DNA from: Curvibacter gracilis ATCC BAA-807
GTDB lineage: Bacteria > Pseudomonadota > Gammaproteobacteria > Burkholderiales > Burkholderiaceae_C
Assembly: GCF_000518645.1 (NCBI RefSeq)
Contig: NZ_JADZ01000023.1
Coordinates: 1-64,000 of the forward strand
Direction of reading: 5' to 3'
DNA: 64,000 nt
Part shown: positions 8,498 to 17,105 of the stretch, one piece after another
How positions within the stretch are numbered: the first letter of the stretch is position 1
Layout: every line of letters begins with the position of its first letter
Position numbers and translations under genes: made by a program
Notes under the pieces: model-generated
Database searches by the model: none
What the model saw: only the letters and a program-made list of their open reading frames with translations
Told to the model about the DNA's origin: nothing

Positions 8498-10317
8498 AGG
8501 CCACCTCCATTGAGTTCGCCGCCGAGGTAGGCCTCAAGCACGCGGGGGTTGGCCTGCACTTCGGCGGGGGTGCCTTCGGCGATCACCTCGCCGAACTCCA
8601 ACACCGTGATGCGGTCGGCCAGGTTCATCACGAATTCCATGTCGTGCTCGACCACCAGGATGCCCAGGCCTTCGGAGCGCAGCTGGTCCAGCAAGGTGGC
8701 CAGGGCCTGCTTCTCCAGGTGGCGCAGGCCGGCGGCCGGCTCGTCCAGCAGCAGGGCGGCCGGTTGCCCGGCCAGGGCGCGGGCGATCTCGACCACGCGC
8801 TGCTGGCCCAGGGCCAGCGAGGCGGCCGGGCGATCGATGTACTCGGCCAGGCCGCAGCGCTCGATCTGGCGCCGGGCCTCGGCCAGGATGGCGGCCTCTT
8901 CGGCACGGTCCAGGCGCAGCATGCTGGCGATCCAGCCCTTGCGGCCACGGCGGTGCGCGCCCAGGGCCACGTTCTCGAGCACGCTGCGCTGCCCCAGCAG
9001 GCGCACATGCTGGAAGGTGCGGCCCAGGCCCAGCGCGGCAAACTCACGCGAAGGCCGGCCCTGCATGGGCTGCTCCATCAGGCGCACCTCGCCCGAGGTG
9101 GGGGTGTCCACGCCCGAGATCATGTTGAAGAAGGTGCTCTTGCCGGCGCCGTTGGGGCCGATCAGGGCATGCACCTCATGCGCCTTCAGGCTCATGTTGA
9201 CCTGGTTGTTGGCCAGCAGGCCGCCAAAGCGGCGGCTCACCTGACGGGCATCCAGCAGCACCTGGCCGGCCGGCGGCAGCACGCGCTGCTGCAGCGTGAC
9301 GGCCGCGGCAGCCCCGGCGCGGCGCACCTCGGGCTTGAGCCAGCGCCCCGAGGCGGCCTGCAGGCGGGGCCACAGGCCGTCGGCAAAGCGCTGCAGCACA
9401 AACAGCATCAGCAGGCCGAAGACGATCACCTCGAAATTGCCGCTGGCGCCCAGCAGCTTGGGCAGCCAATCCTGCAGTTGCTCCTTGAGCAGGGTGATCA
9501 GGGCCGCGCCCAGCACCGCGCCCCACAGGTGGCCGGCACCGCCGACCACGGCCATGAACAGGTACTCGATGCCGATGTTGATGTTGAAGGGCGTGGGGTT
9601 CACAAAGCGCTGCAGGTGGGCATACAGCCAACCCGAGATCGCCGCCAGCAAGGCCGCCAGCACAAACAGCTTGATGCGGTAGTGCGCCGTGTCCACGCCC
9701 ATCGACTCGGCCATCACCCGACCGCCCTTGAGCGCCCGGATGGCCCGGCCTTCGCGCGAGTCCAGCAGGTTGTGCAAGGCCCACAGGCAAAACAGCAGCA
9801 CGGCCCAGATCAACGGCCCCAGGTACAGCGGCGAGGCCAGCGAGAAGCCCCCCACCGTCAGCGGCGGCAGGCCGGACATGCCGGTGAAGCCCCCCAGCAC
9901 ATCGAGGTTGCCGAACACGTAATACAGGCTCAGGCCCCAGGCAATCGTGCCCAGGGGCAAGTAGTGCCCGGACAGGCGCAGCGTGACCGCGCCCAGAAAG
10001 CGGGCCACGGCATAGGTGGCCAGCAGGCCCAGCACCAGGCCGACCAAGGGCAGCAAGGCGGGCGGGAAGCCGGCCGGCAGCCAGGCGGCGGCCAGGGGCG
10101 AGGTGCACACCCAGGCCGTGGCGTAGGCGCCCAGGCCCACGAAGGCGGCCTGGCCGAAGGAAGTCATGCCGCCCACGCCGGTCAGCATCACCAGGCCGGC
10201 GGCCACCAGGGCATACAGGCCGATGTAGCTCATCACGGTGAGCGTGAATTCAGGCAGGAAACCCCAGGCCAGCGCCAGTGCGGCGATGCAGGCCCAGGTC
10301 AGTTGACGCGCGCTCAT
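8494..10317 (-). CDS. livMG: Fused branched-chain-type ABC permease and ATP-binding protein (LivM-LivG)
   Basis: This 607-residue protein joins a LivM permease to a LivG ATPase. Residues 1 to about 330 hold eight to ten hydrophobic segments with the family motif [17 protein letters not shown] and a [13 protein letters not shown] loop. After a linker of about 40 residues, the ATPase has Walker [10 protein letters not shown], signature [15 protein letters not shown], Walker B LLLDEP, and the LivG ending [16 protein letters not shown]. The ATG at 10317 overlaps the livH stop as ATGA; an upstream in-frame ATG at 10359 lies inside livH. LivM-LivG fusions are known in betaproteobacteria, so this is not an assembly artefact by itself. 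Confidence 0.92.
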   Translation of the reverse strand: MSARQLTWACIAALALAWGFLPEFTLTVMSYIGLYALVAAGLVMLTGVGGMTSFGQAAFVGLGAYATAWVCTSPLAAAWLPAGFPPALLPLVGLVLGLLATYAVARFLGAVTLRLSGHYLPLGTIAWGLSLYYVFGNLDVLGGFTGMSGLPPLTVGGFSLASPLYLGPLIWAVLLFCLWALHNLLDSREGRAIRALKGGRVMAESMGVDTAHYRIKLFVLAALLAAISGWLYAHLQRFVNPTPFNINIGIEYLFMAVVGGAGHLWGAVLGAALITLLKEQLQDWLPKLLGASGNFEVIVFGLLMLFVLQRFADGLWPRLQAASGRWLKPEVRRAGAAAAVTLQQRVLPPAGQVLLDARQVSRRFGGLLANNQVNMSLKAHEVHALIGPNGAGKSTFFNMISGVDTPTSGEVRLMEQPMQGRPSREFAALGLGRTFQHVRLLGQRSVLENVALGAHRRGRKGWIASMLRLDRAEEAAILAEARRQIERCGLAEYIDRPAASLALGQQRVVEIARALAGQPAALLLDEPAAGLRHLEKQALATLLDQLRSEGLGILVVEHDMEFVMNLADRITVLEFGEVIAEGTPAEVQANPRVLEAYLGGELNGGGL

Positions 10318-11342
10318 TCTTCGTCCTCCACATGGCGGCTGTTCAGTGAGCGCCACCACAGCACGGGAATGATCAGGGTGAACACCAGCACCTCCTTGAA
10401 GGCACTGGCCCAGAACGATGAAAACGCCTCCAGTTGGCCCACCATCACGGCACCGGCCAGGGCCAGCGGGTAGCTGCCCAGGCCGCCCACGATGGCGGCG
10501 ACAAAGCCTTTCAGGCCGATCAGGAAGCCGGTGTCGTAATACACCGTGGTCAGAGGGGCGATCAGCAGGCCCGACACGGCGCCGATCAGGCCGGCCAGGG
10601 CAAAGCTGAGGTCGCCCGAGAGCTCGGTCGGGATGCCCATCAGACGGGCCCCGACCCGGTTCATGGCGGTGGCGCGCAGCGCCTTGCCGATGATGGAGCG
10701 CTCAAAGAACACGAACATGGCCACCACCAGCACCGCAGCCATGGCCACCACCACCAGCGACTGGCCGGTGACGGGAATGCCGCCCAGGTCGAAACGCGCC
10801 TCCGAGAAGGCCGGTGTGCGGTAACCCTCGGCACCGAAGAACAGCAGGCCCAGGCCGACCAGCACCCCGTGCAGAGCCACCGAGACGATCAACAGGATCA
10901 GCACCGTGGCGTGCGCCAGCGGGCGGTAGGCCAGGCGGTACAGCAAGGGGCCCAGGGGCACGATCAGGGCCAGCGTGGCCACCGACTGCAGCAGCAGCGA
11001 CTGCGGCTTGACCAGCAGCACCAGGGCCGCGGCCAGGGCCGGCAGGGCCAGCGTCCAGACCGCTGTGGCGGCCCACTCGACCGGCTGGCCGCGCTGGTGG
11101 CGCCAGGCCTCGACCACCAGGGTGGCCACGGCGAGCGCGATCAGCAGCCACAGCGTGGCCGGCACCTTGCCGGCCTGCATCATGGCCATCGACAGGGCGC
11201 CGAAAGCCACGAACTCGCCTTGCGGGATGAAGATCACCCGCGTGACCGAAAACACCAGCACCAGGGCCAGCGCAATCAGTCCGTACACCGCGCCATTGAC
11301 GACGCCGTCCTGCCCCAGGATCAGGGCGATCTGAAGATCCAT
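10314..11342 (-). CDS. livH: Branched-chain-type ABC transporter permease LivH
   Basis: This is a 342-residue inner-membrane permease with about eight transmembrane segments. It begins with the family pattern DGVVNGAVYGLIALALVLVFSVTR and carries the conserved cytoplasmic coupling loop KALRATAMNRVGARLMGI. It is longer than a typical LivH (about 300 residues) because of an extra hydrophobic stretch around residues 60 to 110. It pairs with the LivM half of the next gene to form the membrane channel. It is separated from livK by a 104-base gap containing a stem-loop and overlaps livMG by four bases. Confidence 0.9.
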   Translation of the reverse strand: MDLQIALILGQDGVVNGAVYGLIALALVLVFSVTRVIFIPQGEFVAFGALSMAMMQAGKVPATLWLLIALAVATLVVEAWRHQRGQPVEWAATAVWTLALPALAAALVLLVKPQSLLLQSVATLALIVPLGPLLYRLAYRPLAHATVLILLIVSVALHGVLVGLGLLFFGAEGYRTPAFSEARFDLGGIPVTGQSLVVVAMAAVLVVAMFVFFERSIIGKALRATAMNRVGARLMGIPTELSGDLSFALAGLIGAVSGLLIAPLTTVYYDTGFLIGLKGFVAAIVGGLGSYPLALAGAVMVGQLEAFSSFWASAFKEVLVFTLIIPVLWWRSLNSRHVEDEE

Positions 11343-11423
11343 GTTGAAAATCCCGTTCAGGCCGACCCGAGGTCAGCGACAAAAAGGCAGGCTGGCGCCC
11401 CAGGGGTCATCCCCCCGGGGTGC

Positions 11424-11443
11424 AAAACAGCCTGCTCAGGCTG
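11424..11443 (-). terminator. Stem-loop with T-run after livK (partial terminator)
   Basis: Read on the minus strand, CAGCCTG-AG-CAGGCTG forms a perfect seven-pair stem with a two-base loop followed by TTTT. It begins a few bases past the livK stop and precedes livH. Such elements after a binding-protein gene often lower expression of the downstream permease genes relative to the abundant periplasmic component. A second GC-rich inverted repeat (GGGG/CCCC) lies just beyond. The tight loop makes stem strength uncertain. Confidence 0.5.
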
Positions 11444-11446
11444 GGT

Positions 11447-12592
11447 TCAGGGCTGGAATTTCCAGGCGCCGTTCTCGATCTTGACCATCACGCGGCCGCG
11501 CTGGTCCAGGCCCAGGTGGTCGGCGGCCGAGGTGTTGAACACCCCGTGGGCACCGGCCACTTCCTTGACTTTCTCGAGTTCGTCGCGCAGTGCCGCACGG
11601 AAGGCGGGCGTGCCGGGCTGGCCCTTCTTGAGGGCGCCGGGCACGGCGGCATTGAGCACCAGGCCGGCATCCCAGGCGTGGCCGCCGAAGGTCGACACGT
11701 TGGCCTGGCCGTAGGCGCCGGCGTAGGCGCTCACATAGGCCAGGGCCGACTTGCGCACCGGGTGGTCGGCGGGCAGCTGATCAGCCACCAGCACCGGGCC
11801 GGCGGGCAGGAAGGTGCCTTCCACATCCTTGCCGCCCACGCGCAGGAAATCGGCATTGGCCACACCGTGGGTCTGGTAGAACTTGCCGGTGAAGCCGCGC
11901 TCCTTGAGCGTCTTCTGCGGCAGGGCGGCCGGGGTGCCCGAGCCGGCGATCAGCACCGCGTCGGGCTTGGCGGCCATGATCTTCAGCGCCTGACCGGTCA
12001 CCGAGGTGTCGGTGCGCGAGAAGCGCTCGTTGCTGATGATCTGCAGCTTCTTGAGCTCGGCCGCCTTGACGAACTCCTTGTACCAGCCTTCGCCATAGGC
12101 ATCCGAGAAGCCGATGAAGGCCACGGTCTTCACCCCATGGTTGGCCATGTGCTCGGCCACGGCCAGCGACATCATGATGTCGTTCTGCGGGGTCTTGAAG
12201 ACCCAGCGCTTCTTGGCGTCCTGCGGCTCGATCAGCGCGGCCGAGGCGGCCAGGGTGATCATCGGGGTCTGGGCTTCAGACACAGCGTCGATCATGGCCA
12301 GCGAGTTGGGCGTGGTGCTGGAGCCGATCACGACGTCGACCTTGCTCTCGGCGATCAGCTTCTTGGTGTTGCTGACGGCCGCGGTGGTGTCGGAGGCGTC
12401 GTCGAGCACGATGTAATTGACCTTCTGGCCCCCCATGGTCTTGGGCAGCAGGGCCATGGTGTTTTTCTCGGGGATGCCCAGCGAGGCGGCCGGCCCGGTG
12501 GCCGACACGGTGACGCCCACATTGATGTCGGCATGGGCCAGCAGGCTGGCCAGCAAGGCGGTGGCCAGGGCCACGGGTTTGAGCAGTTTCAC
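11447..12592 (-). CDS. livK: Periplasmic substrate-binding protein of the paa-linked ABC transporter (LivK type)
   Basis: This is a 381-residue protein with an N-terminal signal peptide (MKLLKPVALATALLASLLAHA) and a periplasmic-binding-protein fold of the Leu/Ile/Val receptor class. Family stretches include VSATGPAASLGIPEKN, PMITLAASAALIEP and VAFIGFSDAYGEGWYKEF. It captures the ligand in the periplasm and delivers it to LivH/LivMG/LivF. Its relatives in aromatic-catabolic clusters bind aromatic acids rather than amino acids. With paaR upstream and paaZ downstream, phenylacetate or a precursor is the likely ligand, which is an inference. A 70-base gap separates it from paaR. Confidence 0.88.
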   Translation of the reverse strand: MKLLKPVALATALLASLLAHADINVGVTVSATGPAASLGIPEKNTMALLPKTMGGQKVNYIVLDDASDTTAAVSNTKKLIAESKVDVVIGSSTTPNSLAMIDAVSEAQTPMITLAASAALIEPQDAKKRWVFKTPQNDIMMSLAVAEHMANHGVKTVAFIGFSDAYGEGWYKEFVKAAELKKLQIISNERFSRTDTSVTGQALKIMAAKPDAVLIAGSGTPAALPQKTLKERGFTGKFYQTHGVANADFLRVGGKDVEGTFLPAGPVLVADQLPADHPVRKSALAYVSAYAGAYGQANVSTFGGHAWDAGLVLNAAVPGALKKGQPGTPAFRAALRDELEKVKEVAGAHGVFNTSAADHLGLDQRGRVMVKIENGAWKFQP

Positions 12593-12662
12593 GGTTTGTC
12601 TCCTTCAGTTTCTAGGGGCGCATTTGCCCCGCTTGATCGGTCAGTTTCAGACCAGCGATGGG

Positions 12663-13280
12663 TTAGTCCGACGGATGGGCCTTTGGTGGCTTGACAGCAG
12701 TCAATCCACCCATGAACAGATCCGCCACGATCGGAGCCATGGCATCGTAGTCGAGTTCCCCTTCGGGCTTCATCCAGGTAAACATCCAGTTGATCATGCC
12801 GAACAAGAGCATGGTCAGAGGCTTGCTGAGTTCGGCCTGCAGCGACTCGCCACGCACCTCGGCCACTGCCCGCGCAAAGCCGCTGACCACGTCGCGTTCG
12901 TGGTCCAGAACGCGCTCGCGATCGGCCTCGTCGAGGAACTTCACGTCTTCGGTCAGCACGCGGTGGGCGTCCTGGGCATCGGCGTATTCCTCGACGATGC
13001 GGCGGATCAGTTCGCGCAGGCGCTGCTCGGGCGGCAGGGCCTCGGCCTCCACCTCGACCACCAAGGCCTGCAGGCGCGACACATGGCCTTCGGCGATGCT
13101 GACCAGCAGGCTGTATTTGTCTTTGTAGTAGTGGTAGAGCGTGGCCTTGGACAGGCCACAGGCCTCGGCCACCTGATTCATCGAGGTCGAGGGGTAGCCC
13201 CGCCGCGCAAACAGGTGCGCGGCCTGCTCCAGAATCATCTCGCGCTGGTCGTTGTAACCAGCTGCCCGTCCTCGGCCCAT
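12663..13280 (-). CDS. paaR: TetR-family transcriptional repressor of phenylacetate genes (PaaR)
   Basis: This 205-residue protein has an N-terminal TetR helix-turn-helix (ILEQAAHLFARRGY, MNQVAEACGLSKATLYHYY, KDKYSLL) and a helical ligand-binding C-terminal half. In betaproteobacteria, TetR-type PaaR represses paa operons and is released by phenylacetyl-CoA; E. coli uses the unrelated GntR-type PaaX. It lies inside the operon, 26 bases after paaE and before livK, so it would be autoregulated. The palindrome at 19780-19795 between paaG and paaY is the best candidate operator. Confidence 0.85.
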   Translation of the reverse strand: MGRGRAAGYNDQREMILEQAAHLFARRGYPSTSMNQVAEACGLSKATLYHYYKDKYSLLVSIAEGHVSRLQALVVEVEAEALPPEQRLRELIRRIVEEYADAQDAHRVLTEDVKFLDEADRERVLDHERDVVSGFARAVAEVRGESLQAELSKPLTMLLFGMINWMFTWMKPEGELDYDAMAPIVADLFMGGLTAVKPPKAHPSD

Positions 13281-13306
13281 CGGTGTGTCCTTGTGTCTAG
13301 TTCAGT

Positions 13307-14389
13307 TCAACGTTCGTCGAATGATAGGACGACCCGCGGGGTCAGCGGATGGGCCTGGCAGGACAGCACGAAGCCGGCCTCGACCTCGGCCTTGTCGAGG
13401 GCGAAATTGCGTTCCATGCGCACTTCGCCTTCGAGCACCTTGCAGCGGCAGGTGCCGCACACGCCCGAGGTGCAGGAGAACGGCACTTCCAGCCCGGCCG
13501 CCGACGCCGCATCGAGGATGCTGGGCTGGTCCTTGCTGAAGCCGATCTCGCGGTGCAGGCCGTCGCGCACGATGACCACGCGGGCGGTCTCGGCATCACC
13601 GGGCTGGGCCTGGTGCAACACGGCCCCGGCGGCCGGGCCTGCCGTGGCCACGCCAAAGCGTTCGATGTGGATGCGCTCTTCGGGCACGCCGGCGGCCTTC
13701 AGGGCCAGCTCGGCCTCGTCATTCATCTGGAAGGGGCCGCACACATAGACGTGGTCGATGCCGGCCGGGTCGAGCACCTTGCCCAGGAAGGTGCCGAGCT
13801 TGCCGCTGTCCAGGCGACCGGCGTACAGGGGCGCATCGACATGCTCCTGGGTGAACACATGGTGCAGCGACAGGCGCGCCATGTAGCGGTTCTTCAGGTC
13901 CTCGATCTCTTCCTTGAACATGGTCGAGGCCGGGGTGCGGTTGCTGTAGATCAGGGTGAACTGGCTGTGCGGCTCGCGGGCCAGCACGGTCTTCATGATG
14001 GACAGGATGGGCGTGATGCCGCTGCCGCCGGCAATGCCCACATGGTGGCGGCGCGAGGCGGGCTCGATGGGCACGAAGAAACGGCCTTGCGGGGCCATCA
14101 CCTGCACGGTGTCGCCCGCCTTCAGGTGCTGGTGGATCCAGGTCGAGAATGCGCCGCCGTTGACGCGGCGCACCGCCACGCGCAGCTCACCGTCGTCCAC
14201 GCCGGCGCAGATCGAGTACGAGCGGCGCAGGTCCTTGCCGTCAATGGTGCTGCGCAGGGTCAGGTACTGGCCCTGGGTGAAGCCGAAGGCCTCGCGCAGG
14301 CTGTCGGGCACAGAGAAGGAAACGATCAGGGACTCGGGCGTGTCCGCCTCGATGGCCTTGACCGGCAGGGGATGGAACATGACGCTCAT
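13307..14389 (-). CDS. paaE: Phenylacetyl-CoA epoxidase reductase subunit
   Basis: This 360-residue reductase has an N-terminal ferredoxin-reductase FAD domain (RRSYSICAG), an NAD(P)H domain (GIAGGSGITPILSIMK) and a C-terminal plant-type [2Fe-2S] domain. The cluster ligands are in FSCTSGVCGTCRCKV plus a later Cys in LSCQAHP. It feeds electrons to the PaaA di-iron centre. Domain order and length match PaaE. It follows paaD after 45 bases and precedes paaR. Confidence 0.95.
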   Translation of the reverse strand: MSVMFHPLPVKAIEADTPESLIVSFSVPDSLREAFGFTQGQYLTLRSTIDGKDLRRSYSICAGVDDGELRVAVRRVNGGAFSTWIHQHLKAGDTVQVMAPQGRFFVPIEPASRRHHVGIAGGSGITPILSIMKTVLAREPHSQFTLIYSNRTPASTMFKEEIEDLKNRYMARLSLHHVFTQEHVDAPLYAGRLDSGKLGTFLGKVLDPAGIDHVYVCGPFQMNDEAELALKAAGVPEERIHIERFGVATAGPAAGAVLHQAQPGDAETARVVIVRDGLHREIGFSKDQPSILDAASAAGLEVPFSCTSGVCGTCRCKVLEGEVRMERNFALDKAEVEAGFVLSCQAHPLTPRVVLSFDER

Positions 14390-14434
14390 GGCGGTCTCGC
14401 TTGAATCTGGTTGTTGTAGGAAGAGTCGATGGGT

Positions 14435-14977
14435 TCAGATCGGCTTGAAGTGCTCAAACGGTTCGCGGCAGCTCATGCAGCGGTACAGCGATTTGCAGGC
14501 GGTGGAGCCGAAGGCACTCAGGCGCTCGGTCTGCAGGCTGCCGCAGCGTGGGCAGGCCAGGCGCCGGCCCGAGGGGCTGCGCCCCACGAAATGCATGGGC
14601 ACACCTTCGCTGAGGTCCACCGGGCCCGGCGGGGCAATGCCGTAGTCGAGCAGCTTCTGGCGCCCTTCGGGGCTGATCCAGTCGGTGGTCCAGGCCGGGG
14701 CGCGGCGCATCGTGACGCGGGCCGGGCCCAGGCCAGCCTCCGCCACCGCGGCCAGCACGTTCTGTTCGATCAGCTCGGTGGCGGGGCAGCCCGAGTAGGT
14801 GGGCGTGAGCACGATCTCCAGCCCGTCGTCGTGGGCCAGCACCTCGCGCACCAGGCCCAGGTCGACCACCGACAGCGCAGGCACCTCGGGGTCGAGCACG
14901 GTGCCCAGCACCTGCCAGACCGGAGCCAATGCCCCGCTTGCGCCGCTGGTGGGGACCACGGCAGCCTGGTTCACCAC
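14435..14977 (-). CDS. paaD: Phenylacetyl-CoA epoxidase assembly protein PaaD
   Basis: This 180-residue protein begins with a DUF59/MIP18 domain (VLDPEVPALSVVDLGLVREV, TPTYSGCPATELI), linked to iron-cluster assembly. It ends in a zinc-ribbon-like segment with CPRCGS and YRCMSCREPF. PaaD is needed for activity of the epoxidase complex, probably for metal-centre maturation. Two adjacent GTG codons at 14977 and 14974 can serve as start. The second overlaps the paaC stop as GTGA, which indicates coupling. Confidence 0.93.
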   Translation of the reverse strand: MVNQAAVVPTSGASGALAPVWQVLGTVLDPEVPALSVVDLGLVREVLAHDDGLEIVLTPTYSGCPATELIEQNVLAAVAEAGLGPARVTMRRAPAWTTDWISPEGRQKLLDYGIAPPGPVDLSEGVPMHFVGRSPSGRRLACPRCGSLQTERLSAFGSTACKSLYRCMSCREPFEHFKPI

Positions 14978-15744
14978 ACGCCCCCGGGAAAGGCGCGCTG
15001 CAGGTATTGCATCTCGGCCAGGATGAAGCCCATGTGCTCGGAATGCACGCCGCGGCGGCCGGTGCTGCGGTACACCGAATCGGCCGGCACCGGCAGTTGG
15101 ACGGCGGCCAGCAGGGCGGCCATCTCGGCACGCCAGTCGGCCTGCAGTTCAGACCACTTCGGGCCCAGGCCGCTGGCGGCGGCCTGCTCGTCGATGGCGT
15201 CGTCCTCGAACAACTCGGCGCTGTAGCGCCACAGCTGGGCCAGGGCGGCCTTCAGGCGGCGGGCCGACTCGTCGGTGCCGTCGCCCAGGCGCACCACCCA
15301 GTCGCAGGCGTGCTGCTGGTGGTAGCGCGACTCCTTCAGGGCCTTGCCGGCGATGGCGGCCAGCTCGGCGTCGCTGGAGGCCGACAGGCGCTGCCACATC
15401 AGCTTCAGAAAGGTGGCCACCATGGCGTTGCGCAGCACGGTGAAGGCAAAGTCGCCGCGCGGCAGCTCGACCAGGGTGGGGTTGAGGTAGTCGCGCTCAT
15501 CACGCAAAAAGGCGAGCTGGTCTTCGTCATGGCCCAGGCCGCTGATCTGGCCCGCATGGGTCAGCAGCGCACGGGCCTGGCCGATCAGGTCGAGTGACAT
15601 GTTGGTCAGCGCGATGTCTTCTTCCAGCACGGGGGCGTGGCCGCACCATTCGGCGATGCGCTGGCCCAGGATCAGGCAGGTGTCGCCCAGGCGCAGCACG
15701 TACTGGGTGGCCGCGTCGCGGCCGGGTTGGATGGAGGCTTGCAT
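14971..15744 (-). CDS. paaC: Phenylacetyl-CoA epoxidase structural subunit PaaC
   Basis: This 257-residue ferritin-like protein is the non-catalytic partner of PaaA in the epoxidase heterodimer. Typical stretches are YVLRLGDTCLILGQRIAEWCGH, EDIALTNMSLDLIGQAR, LKESRYHQQHACDWVVRLGDGT and the C-terminal GRRGVHSEHMGFILAEMQYLQR. The ATG at 15744 is used here. A GTG at 15756 overlaps the paaB stop as GTGA and would add four residues; either may be correct. It overlaps paaD by seven bases. Confidence 0.94.
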   Translation of the reverse strand: MQASIQPGRDAATQYVLRLGDTCLILGQRIAEWCGHAPVLEEDIALTNMSLDLIGQARALLTHAGQISGLGHDEDQLAFLRDERDYLNPTLVELPRGDFAFTVLRNAMVATFLKLMWQRLSASSDAELAAIAGKALKESRYHQQHACDWVVRLGDGTDESARRLKAALAQLWRYSAELFEDDAIDEQAAASGLGPKWSELQADWRAEMAALLAAVQLPVPADSVYRSTGRRGVHSEHMGFILAEMQYLQRAFPGGVW

Positions 15745-15752
15745 GGCGCGGC

Positions 15753-16043
15753 TCACATGTGGTTCACGGATTCGGGCAGTTGGTAGAAGGTGGGGTGGCG
15801 GTACACCTTGTCTTCCATTGGGTCGAAGAACATGCCCTTGTCGCCCGGGTCGCTGGCCACGATCTGGTCCGAGCGCACCACCCACACGCTGGTGCCTTCC
15901 TGGCGCCGGGTGTAGACGTCGCGGGCCAGCTGGATCGCCATCTTGCTGTCGGCGGCATGCAGGCTGCCGCAATGCTTGTGGTCCAGGCCGGCCTTGGCGC
16001 GGACAAACACTTCCCACAGGGGCCATTCGTTCTGGGTTGTCAT
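15753..16043 (-). CDS. paaB: Phenylacetyl-CoA epoxidase subunit PaaB
   Basis: This 96-residue protein has the PaaB pattern WPLWEVFVRAKAGLDHKHCGSLHAAD and ends near VYRHPTFYQLPESVNHM. PaaB is a small subunit thought to bridge the PaaAC heterodimers in the epoxidase complex. An AAGGAGA site precedes the ATG. It lies 24 bases after paaA. Confidence 0.95.
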   Translation of the reverse strand: MTTQNEWPLWEVFVRAKAGLDHKHCGSLHAADSKMAIQLARDVYTRRQEGTSVWVVRSDQIVASDPGDKGMFFDPMEDKVYRHPTFYQLPESVNHM

Positions 16044-16067
16044 GGAGGTCTCCTTGTCTTGCTTGAA

Positions 16068-17078
16068 TCAGGCAGCCTGTTGCTGCGGGGTGTGTTTGGC
16101 GGCATGGGCCAGCGCGGCTTCGCGCACCCAGGCACCGTCTTCCCAGGCCTTGACGCGGGCGCCCAGGCGCTCCTGGTTGCAGGGGCCGTCGCCGCCCACC
16201 ACGCGCCAGAACTCGCTCCAGTCGATGGTGCCGAAGTCGTAGTGCTGGCGGGCTTCGTTCCACTTGAGATCGGGGTCGGGCAGGGTCACGCCCAGCACCT
16301 TGGCCTGCTCGACGGTGGCGTCGACAAACTTCTGGCGCAGCTCGTCGTTGCTGACGCGCTTGATGCCCCAGCGCATCGACTGCGCGCTGTTGGGCGACTG
16401 GTCATCGGGCGGGCCGAACATCATCAGGCAGGGCCACCACCAGCGGTTGACCGAGTCCTGCACCATGGCGCGCTGGGCCTCGGTGCCGTTTTGCATCATG
16501 GTCAGCAGGGCGTCGTAGCCCTGGCGCTGGTGAAAGCTCTCCTCGCGGCAGATGCGGATCATGGCGCGGGCATAGGGAGCGAAGGAGCAGCGGCAGATCG
16601 GCACCTGGTTCATGATGGCCGCGCCGTCCACCAGCCAGCCGATGGTGCCCATGTCGGCCCAGTTCAGGGTGGGGTAGTTGAAGATCGAGCTGTACTTGGC
16701 CTTGCCGCTGTGCAGGGCACCCAGCAGCTCGTCGCGCGACACGCCCAGGGTCTCGGCAGCGGCATACAGGTACAGGCCGTGGCCGCCCTCGTCCTGGATC
16801 TTGGCCAGCAGGATGGCCTTGCGCTTGAGCGTGGGGGCCCGGGTGACCCAGTTGCCCTCGGGCAGCATGCCGACGATCTCGGAGTGGGCATGCTGGCTGA
16901 TCTGGCGCACCAGGGTCTTGCGGTAGTGCTCGGGCATCCAGTCCTTGGCCTCGATGAAGTCGCCATCATCGATGCGGGCCTCGAAGCGCTCTTCGAGCAG
17001 GGCCTCCTCGGCCGAGCGGACTGCTTTGGGGCCGTCGCCGGGCTCGCGGGCCATGGTGTCCATTGCTTGGGTGTACAT
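16068..17078 (-). CDS. paaA: Phenylacetyl-CoA epoxidase catalytic subunit PaaA
   Basis: This 336-residue ferritin-like di-iron protein carries the oxygen-activating site. Iron-ligand helices are visible as [22 protein letters not shown] and [13 protein letters not shown]. It forms the 1,2-epoxide on the aromatic ring of phenylacetyl-CoA using O2 and electrons from PaaE. A GAGGAA site lies ahead of the ATG. All expected Glu/His ligand positions appear intact. Confidence 0.96.
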   Translation of the reverse strand: MYTQAMDTMAREPGDGPKAVRSAEEALLEERFEARIDDGDFIEAKDWMPEHYRKTLVRQISQHAHSEIVGMLPEGNWVTRAPTLKRKAILLAKIQDEGGHGLYLYAAAETLGVSRDELLGALHSGKAKYSSIFNYPTLNWADMGTIGWLVDGAAIMNQVPICRCSFAPYARAMIRICREESFHQRQGYDALLTMMQNGTEAQRAMVQDSVNRWWWPCLMMFGPPDDQSPNSAQSMRWGIKRVSNDELRQKFVDATVEQAKVLGVTLPDPDLKWNEARQHYDFGTIDWSEFWRVVGGDGPCNQERLGARVKAWEDGAWVREAALAHAAKHTPQQQAA

Positions 17079-17105
17079 GGTGGAGTTCCTCTTTTGAAAG
17101 TGGCC

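Noticed and set aside
5723-8530. 935-codon plus-strand open frame opposite paaZ and livF
   Set aside because: A mirror of real genes with strong family matches on the minus strand; composition is typical of antisense GC-rich frames.
12593-12662. CGGTC half-sites before livK considered as a second PaaR operator
   Set aside because: Only one half-site matches and no paired arm is present at the right spacing.
14971-16263. 430-codon reading that joins paaC to upstream sequence
   Set aside because: The first 170 codons run in the wrong frame through paaB and part of paaA; PaaC homology begins at 15744-15756.
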